From DAORHV01 sp964434575 (lineage in GTDB: Bacteria; Patescibacteriota; Gracilibacteria; Peribacterales; Peribacteraceae): DNA of 64,000 nt. Where the stretch lies: NCBI GenBank assembly GCA_964434575.1, contig CAYSWB010000003.1:1-64000 (forward strand), in the 5' to 3' direction. This document shows positions 8,357 to 15,417 of the stretch, in pieces (positions within the stretch are counted from its first letter, which is position 1; the number at the start of each line of letters is the position of its first letter). The notes under the pieces are model-generated. The model saw only the letters and a program-made list of their open reading frames with translations, did not search any database and was not told the origin of the DNA. The position numbers were made by a program, and so were the translations under genes.

Positions 8357-8965
8357 TCACATGGTGCACGGCACCTCCGGGTCGGCGATGCAATTTTCCG
8401 TGGGCGGATCGCCGCGTTCCGGGCAGGTCCGCGAGTAGAGGCAGGCATCGTCGCTCAACAAGTTCATTTGGTACGTGACGTCGGCTTCGGCCTGCGAGTC
8501 GGTCAACAGGACGCTGTCCGTGTCGGCGAACGCATAGTCGGCCGGATTGCCCGGGACCTCCTTGCCATTCACGTACAGGCGCAGCTTGCCGCCGGCGCAC
8601 TCCTTGAACGTCTTCCCTTCGAACCAGCAAAAACCGTCCTTGCCCTGGCCGATGCCGAATCCGATGGACGCGAAGAACTCACCCAGCGTCAGGCCCGGCT
8701 TGTGGCGGTGGATGACGCGGCCGTTGCCGTCGTGGAGGTGCAGGTATTTGTCCTTGGCCTCCTTGTAGGTGAGGTCGGTCGACGAACCGGACATGAACTT
8801 CTCGCCGGAGAAATCGATCTGCTTGCCCTGGATCCATACCGCGAAATCGGCGTGCGTGTGGTTCGGGTCGGGATTCACTGCGGGCCGCACGCGGCCGGGG
8901 CCGAGGGCCCAGAACGTGACGGCGGCGGCGAGAAGAAGGGCGAAGGCGGCGGGAACGGTTTTCAT
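8357..8965 (-). CDS. Exported His-rich hypothetical protein
   Basis: A 202-residue protein with an N-terminal hydrophobic segment (AAFALLLAAAVTFWAL) acting as signal or anchor. The rest is extracytoplasmic, with clustered histidines: HTHADF near residue 36, then YLHLHDGNGRVIHRH near residue 74. Paired cysteines lie near the C-terminus. The clusters look like a metal site. The family is not named here. Its position next to the cupredoxin fusion suggests a shared metal-related role, but the genes converge rather than forming an operon. Confidence 0.65.
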   Translation of the reverse strand: MKTVPAAFALLLAAAVTFWALGPGRVRPAVNPDPNHTHADFAVWIQGKQIDFSGEKFMSGSSTDLTYKEAKDKYLHLHDGNGRVIHRHKPGLTLGEFFASIGFGIGQGKDGFCWFEGKTFKECAGGKLRLYVNGKEVPGNPADYAFADTDSVLLTDSQAEADVTYQMNLLSDDACLYSRTCPERGDPPTENCIADPEVPCTM

Positions 8966-9058
8966 GGTGCGGTGGGACTGGAAAGTATGGCGACAGTGTA
9001 CGACGGGAAGCGCCGCAAGTCTTTACCGTTCCTTCATGTAGGACGTCGAGACACATGG

Positions 9059-9064
9059 TAGAAT
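9059..9064 (+). promoter_or_regulatory. -10 box of the doxX-like gene (leaderless)
   Basis: TAGAAT ends 6 bases before the ATG at 9071. Confidence 0.55.
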
Positions 9065-9070
9065 GTCCGC

Positions 9071-9442
9071 ATGTCTTCCGTACACATCGCCCGCTGGATG
9101 CTCATCCTCGGCCTCGCCTTCGTTTTCGCCTATTTCGGCGTCGAGAAATTCATCAATCCGGACGTGTGGATCGGCTGGATGCCGGACTGGTTGGACAACG
9201 TGGCCGGACTGTCGTTGAAGCAGTGGATGGACGTCACCGCCATCGCCGAGATCATCATCGCCGCCGCGCTGTTGTTCCCCTACCGGCTCATCCAGCGCAT
9301 CGCCGCCTTCCTGGCAGCCCTGCATCTCACGGCCATCCTGACGCAGGTGGGCTGGAACGAGATCGCCGTGCGCGACATCGGCCTGCTGATGATGGCGTCA
9401 TCGCTGTGGTACCTGCTGAAGGACGATCGGGTGGTGAAGTAA
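9071..9442 (+). CDS. DoxX-like small membrane protein
   Basis: A 123-residue protein with four hydrophobic segments in the DoxX/DoxD-like arrangement: an N-terminal helix with FAYFGVEKFINPDVW, a second with AEIIIAAALLFP, a third with AAFLAALHLTAIL and a fourth with DIGLLMMASSLWYLL. Function in this subfamily is unclear; DoxX relatives associate with membrane redox proteins. The leaderless-type promoter lies immediately upstream. Confidence 0.75.
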   Translation: MSSVHIARWMLILGLAFVFAYFGVEKFINPDVWIGWMPDWLDNVAGLSLKQWMDVTAIAEIIIAAALLFPYRLIQRIAAFLAALHLTAILTQVGWNEIAVRDIGLLMMASSLWYLLKDDRVVK

Positions 9443-9455
9443 ACGCGGGTTGCGG

Positions 9456-9461
9456 TACCAT
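9456..9461 (+). promoter_or_regulatory. -10 box of the lipoprotein gene
   Basis: TACCAT ends 6 bases before the ATG at 9468. Confidence 0.5.
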
Positions 9462-9467
9462 CGCGGC

Positions 9468-10046
9468 ATGAAACACTCCTCCCTCCTGTTGGGCATGGCT
9501 TCCGCCGTGCTGATCTCCGGCTGCATGCCGGCCGCCCCGTCGACGGGCGAGACCGCAATGTCGTCTTCCGCCATGACCTCGTCCGCCGCGATGGCGGACG
9601 CGTCGTCTTCCGCATCGTCCGAGGCCCCCGCCGGCGCGGTGGTCATCGCCTTCGACAAAAAGGTGACCGAAGACGACCTGGCGACCATCCACACGACCGC
9701 GGCGCTGCGCATGACCGGCGCGATCACCGAAGAAGTGGATTTGGGTGAAATCCTGGGCGAACTCGTGCAGGTGGACCCGTCCGCGTACGGCACCTACGCC
9801 AAGGACGGCACGGAAGTCATTGCCGTGTTCACCGCATGGTGGGCCGGACAAGGTGAAGAAATCATCGTTCGCCACGACAAAACCGCCGCCGTACTGAGCG
9901 TGGACCACCGCTACGGCGACGAAAGCGGCTCCTGCACCGAACCGCAGAACATGGCCGAGTTCCCGCTCGCCGCCTCTTCCACGCTGGAATTGCAGGACAC
10001 GGGCGAGACGGCGGCACAGTCCAGCCTGAAATTCTGCTACGAGTAA
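9468..10046 (+). CDS. Putative lipoprotein (192 aa)
   Basis: The N-terminus is a lipoprotein signal peptide with lipobox LISGC (Cys at residue 19). About 40 residues rich in Ser, Ala and Met follow as a linker, then a compact acidic domain with two Cys near the C-terminus (SGSCTEP and KFCYE) that could form a disulfide. No named family is recognised. It should be anchored to the outer face of the cytoplasmic membrane. Confidence 0.7.
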   Translation: MKHSSLLLGMASAVLISGCMPAAPSTGETAMSSSAMTSSAAMADASSSASSEAPAGAVVIAFDKKVTEDDLATIHTTAALRMTGAITEEVDLGEILGELVQVDPSAYGTYAKDGTEVIAVFTAWWAGQGEEIIVRHDKTAAVLSVDHRYGDESGSCTEPQNMAEFPLAASSTLELQDTGETAAQSSLKFCYE

Positions 10047-10146
10047 AACGCCTCAGAAAGCCACGAACCGCATTTTCCCCGCGAGGAATTTGCGGTTTTT
10101 GACATTGTATTGAATTCTATGCGGCGTGACTTTTTTGATTCCAGGT

Positions 10147-11334
10147 ATGGCGGCGTATGAAGAAGCCAAAGAGCGTGCCGCCGAAGTACGCCGGAACAAG
10201 CTCGATGTCGATTGGCGCATCTGCGCCGGGCACTTCGAAGATGACGCGAAACCGAACCTGGTGACGTATCCGGAAGGCGCGGCCTGCATCATCCCGGACG
10301 AGCGGCGCTGGGACGTGGCCGCGATGCAGGTGGAACTTCGCGCGATGATCGAGCGGTCCATTCGTTTCGACGACGGCACGCAGTTCAGCCGCTACGCCCA
10401 AAGCATGCGAGACGACAAGACCTGGAAGCTGGATGAGGCGTTGCCGATGCGTCCGAAGCTCCGCATGGGCGAGAAGCGCCTGAACGATGTGCTCGACAGC
10501 CGCATGGAAGCGGCCCAGCTGCCGGAACGCACGCGCGTATGGTTCCGGACGCTGTACGGCACCATGCTCGGCCACGCGAGGAATCTGGCCGACCGCGGCC
10601 GCGGCCTGGCGGGACGGACGGAATGGTTATTCGGCGAGATCACCAAAGAGGCGCCGACCGGCAAGGTGAAGACGCTGTTCACGCCGGTATCCATCCATTT
10701 CCGCTGCGAAAAGAAGGTGGATTGCGCGCGCCTCATTTACCCGAATCCCGCCCACCAGGAGCGGCGGACCGAGGCCGAGGAATGGCGCGGCGCGCAGGTC
10801 GTGCACAAACTCCCCGACTCGCTGGGCGGATTCAGGGTTCCCGTGTCGGTGGAGAACTTCGAAGTCACCAAGGGCAACGATTCGTTCGGCACCTTCGAGC
10901 ACGAGCAGGATCACGCCGTGAACAACTACTTCATCAGCCGCAATACGCTGCTGGGAGATGCACCGAACCGCGAAACGGGGCTGGAAAGCTGCGCCCGTGC
11001 GGCGCTCGCATGCCCGGTGAAGGAAGAGCTGCTGGCATGGTCGCTGCGCCCGAAGACGGACTTCAAGGGGCTGTTCCTGGGCAAGGGCGCTTCGTACACG
11101 CCGGTGAAGAACGCCGCTCGGCGCCTGCGCGAGCGGAAGGTGCAACAGGAAGAAGTCGACGCATTCATCGCGGCGGCGGATGCTCATCTGCAGAAATTGG
11201 TGCCGGGCGCGGTGAGGACGCTGGACAAGCTGATGGCCAGCTACTCGCATCCGGCGGTGCGCGAAATACTGCGCACGCTGCCCGTGCACAAGTGGTCGGC
11301 CATGCAAAGCACACTGACCCGCAACGACGACTGA
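10147..11334 (+). CDS. Hypothetical protein with HExxH motif
   Basis: A 395-residue protein with no recognised family. The sequence HEQDH at about residues 252-256 (FGTFEHEQDHAVNNYF) matches the zinc-metallopeptidase HExxH motif, and Glu residues some 40-50 positions later (KEELLAW) could supply a third ligand. No signal peptide or membrane segment is seen, so it appears cytosolic. The start is uncertain: GTG at 10126 is also open, but the ATG at 10147 has TTTGAT 7 bases upstream. Protease function is inference from the motif alone. Confidence 0.6.
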   Translation: MAAYEEAKERAAEVRRNKLDVDWRICAGHFEDDAKPNLVTYPEGAACIIPDERRWDVAAMQVELRAMIERSIRFDDGTQFSRYAQSMRDDKTWKLDEALPMRPKLRMGEKRLNDVLDSRMEAAQLPERTRVWFRTLYGTMLGHARNLADRGRGLAGRTEWLFGEITKEAPTGKVKTLFTPVSIHFRCEKKVDCARLIYPNPAHQERRTEAEEWRGAQVVHKLPDSLGGFRVPVSVENFEVTKGNDSFGTFEHEQDHAVNNYFISRNTLLGDAPNRETGLESCARAALACPVKEELLAWSLRPKTDFKGLFLGKGASYTPVKNAARRLRERKVQQEEVDAFIAAADAHLQKLVPGAVRTLDKLMASYSHPAVREILRTLPVHKWSAMQSTLTRNDD

Positions 11335-11344
11335 CCGGATGCCG

Positions 11345-11350
11345 TATACT
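11345..11350 (+). promoter_or_regulatory. -10 box of the EamA gene (leaderless)
   Basis: TATACT ends 9 bases before the ATG at 11360. Confidence 0.6.
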
Positions 11351-11359
11351 CTCGCGGCC

Positions 11360-12229
11360 ATGCCATCCGAAACCAGGAAAGGCGAACTCGCGGCCGTGAC
11401 CGGCGCTTTGCTGTGGAGCGGCTTTCCGGTGCTCACCGCCGTGACGGTGGCGAAATTGTCGCCGCTGTACACCGCCGCCATCGCGACCGCCGTGTCATCG
11501 CTGTTCTTCGCGCTGATGCTCACGCTGCGCGGGCGCTGGCACGAACTCCGGCTGCGCTCGGCATGGAACGACATGCTGCTGGCGACGTTCTTCATCGGCA
11601 TCGTGTTCTACGCACTGGTCTTCGCCGGCTTCCGGCTGACCACGCCGGGCAACGGCGCGGTGGTGGGCCTGATGGAAATCGCCTTCACCTTCCTGATCGT
11701 GAACGTCATCTGGAAACACGAGAAATTCATTCCGCTGCATGCCGCCGGCGCGGGGCTGATGGCGTGCGGCGCGCTGTTCATCCTGCTGCCCGGCTGGCGC
11801 GGCGGACTGAACTCCGGCGACCTGCTGATCCTGCTGGCGACCACATCCGCCCCCATCGGCAACATCTTCGCGCAACGCGCGCGGAAAGCGGTGTCCGGCG
11901 AGACGCTGATGTTCGTGCGCAGCAGCGTGGGATCCGTCTTCCTGTTCCTGCTGGCGTTTTCGCTGGAGCGGCAGCCGACCCCGTCTGCGCTGCTGTCGGT
12001 CTGGCCGCACCTGCTGGTAAGCGGCGTGCTGCTGCTGGGCATGTCGAAGATCCTCTGGCTGGAAGCCATCCACCGCATCCCCATCGCCAAGACACTGGCG
12101 CTGACCGTGGGAGACCTGTTCATCACGTTCCTGCTAGCGTACGTGTTCCTGCAACAACCCGTGACGCCGCAGCAATTCCTGAGTGTGATCCCGATGGTGG
12201 CGGGACTAGTGCTGCTGACGCGGAAATAG
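11360..12229 (+). CDS. EamA/DMT-family transporter
   Basis: A 289-residue protein of ten predicted membrane helices in two EamA-type halves, the drug/metabolite transporter architecture. Typical segments are GALLWSGFPVLTAV at the N-terminus, GAGLMACGALFILLPGW mid-protein and AYVFLQQPVTPQQFL near the end. The substrate cannot be predicted. The start at 11360 is set by the TATACT box 9 bases upstream. Confidence 0.85.
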   Translation: MPSETRKGELAAVTGALLWSGFPVLTAVTVAKLSPLYTAAIATAVSSLFFALMLTLRGRWHELRLRSAWNDMLLATFFIGIVFYALVFAGFRLTTPGNGAVVGLMEIAFTFLIVNVIWKHEKFIPLHAAGAGLMACGALFILLPGWRGGLNSGDLLILLATTSAPIGNIFAQRARKAVSGETLMFVRSSVGSVFLFLLAFSLERQPTPSALLSVWPHLLVSGVLLLGMSKILWLEAIHRIPIAKTLALTVGDLFITFLLAYVFLQQPVTPQQFLSVIPMVAGLVLLTRK

Positions 12230-12279
12230 ACATCCGCATGGTGCACATGCGCCGCTATTTTTCGTAAAAACATCGCGAA

Positions 12280-12351
12280 GACAAGCTCCGCTTGTCTGGA
12301 GTGATCTCCGCTTCGGGGTGAGTCCACGAGAGGGGCGCAGCCCCTTTCGTG
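12280..12351 (-). terminator. Two hairpins downstream of the CAT tRNA
   Basis: Downstream of the minus-strand tRNA, 12325-12351 forms a stem of CACGA and AGGGGC arms around a 3-base loop. 12280-12296 forms GACAAGC/GCTTGTC with a 3-base loop, followed on the minus strand by a T-run. Together they probably end tRNA transcription. Confidence 0.45.
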
Positions 12352-12362
12352 AATTCTAAAAC

Positions 12363-12438
12363 TGGTGTCACGGGCCGGGCTTGAACCGGCGACCCTGGGC
12401 TTATGAGTCCCATGCTCTACCAGCTGAGCTACCGTGAC
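12363..12438 (-). tRNA. tRNA with anticodon CAT (Met, or Ile2)
   Basis: A complete 76-base cloverleaf on the minus strand: acceptor GTCACGG/CCGTGAC, D arm GCTC/GAGC, anticodon loop CTCATAA (anticodon complement at 12403-12405), T arm GCCGG/CCGGC and an encoded CCA. The last anticodon-stem pair is A-G, a mismatch. It looks like elongator Met, but a lysidine-modified Ile2 tRNA would carry the same anticodon. Confidence 0.88.
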
Positions 12439-12493
12439 ACGAGCCCGCCGATTATGCAGCAAAGCGGCCCCGGGATGAAGTCCATTTGGACGT

Positions 12494-14815
12494 CTACTTC
12501 TTGTCGGCCTCTTTCGGCAAGGCCCCGCGCAGACTGCGGGTCAGCATGGAGATGTTCACCGCGCTGTCGCCGCGGCGCTCGCCATTCACGCCCACGTCGT
12601 CCGGATCGGCGGTCTCCAGTCCGGCCGGCATGGATCGTACAACCGACCCCAAATCTTCGTCCCGGAGGTACTCGCCGGCGTGCTCGGCAGGCACGAAACC
12701 GTGCCGCAGGAGGGATTTCTTGATGTCCGCGCGGTCGGAGTACACGTGGCCGGCGGTCCCCTGCCTGTCCGGTTCCGCCCTGCCCGTCACGTACGCCACG
12801 CCGTTGAGCATCAGGACCCAGCGGCCTTCGGCATCGGTGAACACGATGGCGGGGCAGCCGTCGCGCAACTCGTTCTCCGGAATATCGTCCCTGGTTTTGT
12901 ACCCCAGGATCCTGGCCAGGCCGTCACCGTCCAGTTTTGCCAATGCCGCGCGCACCTTCTGGTCGGCGGTAAACAGCACCGCGTTTCCGTCATCCAGTTT
13001 CACCTCGCACGGCAGTCCGGCGAACATGCGCAAATCCTTCACGCGGCCGCGCTCGTCGGCCTCGGCAAACAGGCGTTTCGGTTTGGACTTGGGAGCCACG
13101 ACGACTTCGGCAGGGGTCTTCAGCGCGGTCGCTGCGTCCGGGGACGGCGCCGGCACATCGGGCTTGGACGCGGAACTGACGATCGCCCACGTGGTCAGTG
13201 CAAGGCCCGTGCCCACCGCGACGACCCCGCCCGTCCAGCCGAGCGCGTACCGGAGTCTTGCGCGAGTCGCGTGCTGCACGTCTCCGGCGGTGCGGCTTAA
13301 GTGGAACGCCACCATCTGTTCGACGCCACCATGCGGGCGCGGCGCCTCTCCGGGGTTGGGCTTGGCGTACCACGACGGAATGGGCTGATCGCGCTCCAGT
13401 TCGGCGCGCTTGCGCAGGAGTTCGTCGGGAATGGGCAGCAGGCGGAGCGCCTCCTCGGCGTCGGCTTCGGCCAGGCGCGCGTACGGCTTTCCACCGCTGC
13501 GCTGACGCAGATTGGACGCGGCGTACAACCCCTCGGCGAATTGCTCCATGGTCGGACGGCGGTTGGGATCCTTGTCCAGCGCGCGGACGAACAGATCCTT
13601 CAGCGCGGGCGGCGCGTACCATCCGAAATCGGTGAGGTCCGGGACGTCGTTTCGGTGCTGCTCCAGCAGGGCCATCATCTGCGCGCCGTTGGCCTTTCCT
13701 TTGCCGTCGAACAACGGACGACCCATGTTGGCGTGGTACAGCACGGCCGCCAGCTGGTAGACGTCGGACGGATAGCTGACGCCGGCGGCGTCGGTCGCGA
13801 GTTCGGGCGACATGTATAACGGCGTACCCATGATGGTGTGCTGCTGCGTGAACCGCTCGTTGCCGGTGGGCTCCACCGACAATCCCCAGTCCAGCACCTT
13901 CACCATGTCCGCATCCGGCAGATACAAGTTGCCCGGCGATACGTCGCGGTGCAGATGGCGCTTGCCGTGGGCCTTGGCGAATTGCGTGGCGAACAACGTG
14001 CCCATGTCGGCCATGAGCGGCAGCGGCACGCGGCCATGCTTGTGTGCGGCGGTCATCCACGCGCCAAGCGTGTGACCCGGCACGTACTTCATGCTGATGT
14101 ACGGATGCTGCTTGCCGTCGTGCCACTCCACCAAACCGCGTCCCAGCAGTTCCGGCGATACGCCGACCCCCTGCTCTCCCAACACCTTGTGCGCCTTCGC
14201 GTCGCGCGAGAACCGGGCCACCTGCGACAACACGGCGTTGTCCTCGCTGTCCACGTACCACATGCCCGTGCGCTCATCGAATTCATCGACCGGCGTATGC
14301 AGTACCTTCATCACACGCAGAGCCGTCTCGGGCGGAGCGTCGCGATCGAAGATCAGCACCACCGTGCCGAACTTCCCCTGGCCGAGTTTTCGCACGAAGA
14401 ACTGGCCCTTCGCCAGCTGGAGCTTCCCAAGCGCGGCGTTGTCGAACAGGATGGGCTGCACCTGATCCACGCATGCCTGCCGGCCTCTATAAATGAGCGA
14501 GAGAGCGGCGGCTGCGTTCATAGGCGCGTGGACCGATTCCGCGCCGTTACTCATCTGCGCCTCCAGTTCGTGGAACTCACCCGGGCCGAGCAGTTGCGTC
14601 AGCCTGGCGCGCACGCGGTCGCCGCCGGCGCCGACGTCGATCGGATGGACGTTCAGTGAAAAATCGGCGGGCTCGACTCCCACCACCACCTGGCCCGACG
14701 TGTCGATGGTTCCATCCGCATTTTCCTCCCCCACGGGATTGCGAGGCATGTCGACCGTGCCATCTTGCACGGGCGCTGATGCCAGGCCGTCGCCGGTGGG
14801 CTCTTCGAGCGACAT
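12494..14815 (-). CDS. Transmembrane serine/threonine protein kinase
   Basis: A 773-residue Hanks-type kinase. The Gly-rich loop LGQGKFGTVV is near residue 143, the ATP lysine is in ALRVMKVL, the catalytic loop is HRDVSPGN near residue 288, the DFG motif appears as DWG, and the activation-loop end is GTPLYMSPE. A single membrane helix (GGVVAVGTGLALTTWAIVS) lies near residue 530. It separates the cytosolic kinase from an extracytoplasmic C-terminal region of about 225 residues with no PASTA repeats and no named family, presumably a sensor. The ATG at 14815 is preferred over 14851 because of the TACGTT box (complement of 14823-14828) 7 bases before it. Confidence 0.88.
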   Translation of the reverse strand: MSLEEPTGDGLASAPVQDGTVDMPRNPVGEENADGTIDTSGQVVVGVEPADFSLNVHPIDVGAGGDRVRARLTQLLGPGEFHELEAQMSNGAESVHAPMNAAAALSLIYRGRQACVDQVQPILFDNAALGKLQLAKGQFFVRKLGQGKFGTVVLIFDRDAPPETALRVMKVLHTPVDEFDERTGMWYVDSEDNAVLSQVARFSRDAKAHKVLGEQGVGVSPELLGRGLVEWHDGKQHPYISMKYVPGHTLGAWMTAAHKHGRVPLPLMADMGTLFATQFAKAHGKRHLHRDVSPGNLYLPDADMVKVLDWGLSVEPTGNERFTQQHTIMGTPLYMSPELATDAAGVSYPSDVYQLAAVLYHANMGRPLFDGKGKANGAQMMALLEQHRNDVPDLTDFGWYAPPALKDLFVRALDKDPNRRPTMEQFAEGLYAASNLRQRSGGKPYARLAEADAEEALRLLPIPDELLRKRAELERDQPIPSWYAKPNPGEAPRPHGGVEQMVAFHLSRTAGDVQHATRARLRYALGWTGGVVAVGTGLALTTWAIVSSASKPDVPAPSPDAATALKTPAEVVVAPKSKPKRLFAEADERGRVKDLRMFAGLPCEVKLDDGNAVLFTADQKVRAALAKLDGDGLARILGYKTRDDIPENELRDGCPAIVFTDAEGRWVLMLNGVAYVTGRAEPDRQGTAGHVYSDRADIKKSLLRHGFVPAEHAGEYLRDEDLGSVVRSMPAGLETADPDDVGVNGERRGDSAVNISMLTRSLRGALPKEADKK

Positions 14816-14822
14816 AGACAAG

Positions 14823-14828
14823 AACGTA
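14823..14828 (-). promoter_or_regulatory. -10-like box of the kinase gene
   Basis: The minus strand reads TACGTT, 7 bases before the ATG at 14815. The match is moderate. Confidence 0.35.
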
Positions 14829-14829
14829 T

Positions 14830-14849
14830 GACATTCTGCCTGGAATGTC
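14830..14849. repeat. Perfect dyad upstream of the kinase gene
   Basis: GACATTC, a 6-base spacer and GAATGTC form a perfect 7-base inverted repeat immediately upstream of the kinase -10 box. It could be an operator half-site pair for a dimeric regulator. It also lies between the kinase promoter and the terminator of the neighbouring gene. Confidence 0.45.
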
Positions 14850-14871
14850 AAAAATGTTTCACTACCATGAA

Positions 14872-14895
14872 AAAAGGGGCGCGAACGCCCCTTTT
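14872..14895 (-). terminator. Rho-independent terminator of the 120-aa gene
   Basis: AAAAGGGGCG and CGCCCCTTTT form a 10-base perfect stem with loop CGAA. On the minus strand it is followed by a run of T, so it ends transcription of the small gene at 14918-15280. Confidence 0.8.
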
Positions 14896-14917
14896 GGATT
14901 CGATGGATCGACCGTTT

Positions 14918-15280
14918 TTACCGGCGCGGTCCGCGGCCCAAACTGGCAACGCTGCTCGAGAAACTGGATGCCGGAGAGCCCGGGTACCAGATCATGGGAG
15001 TGCTGCTGGAACTGGTGGACACGAACGAGCTGGCGGCACCGTGAGTCGGACCCGGGTACCAGATCATCTGGGTGGACGAAGACACCGTGTTCACCGTGGT
15101 CGTGGTGGGCTGATACCACTGCATCGACGTGCTGGACGACGTGGACTGCGTCACTGGCACGGCCGGCGAACTCCAAGAGTTCTGCATGAACAGGAAGATG
15201 GTGGCGAACAGGATGCACGCCAACAGGAACCCGCACAGAATGTGCTCGACGGGCGACGAACGGACGTCGGACTGCGCCAT
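14918..15280 (-). CDS. Small membrane-anchored Ser/Thr-rich repeat protein
   Basis: A 120-residue protein. After about 13 residues comes one membrane helix (ILCGFLLACILFATIFLF). The remainder is a Ser/Thr/Pro-rich extracytoplasmic tail carrying a short repeated motif: MQWYQP, then MIWYPGP, then MIWYPGS, each after a run of Ser and Thr. No family is recognised. It sits between the kinase and the giant gene, all on the minus strand, and has its own terminator. The tail could be a ligand or phosphorylation target, but that is speculation. Confidence 0.6.
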   Translation of the reverse strand: MAQSDVRSSPVEHILCGFLLACILFATIFLFMQNSWSSPAVPVTQSTSSSTSMQWYQPTTTTVNTVSSSTQMIWYPGPTHGAASSFVSTSSSSTPMIWYPGSPASSFSSSVASLGRGPRR

Positions 15281-15417
15281 AAGGGGTTTTGGTATGGGGA
15301 TATAAAAGAAGCTTAACTACTATTATACAACATTTTATTAAATTAAGCAAAGTCACCAAAGAGCCTGAAAACAGGCCTTAGACGCATAGAAGACTGATAT
15401 CCGATGGTTTCAGCCGA

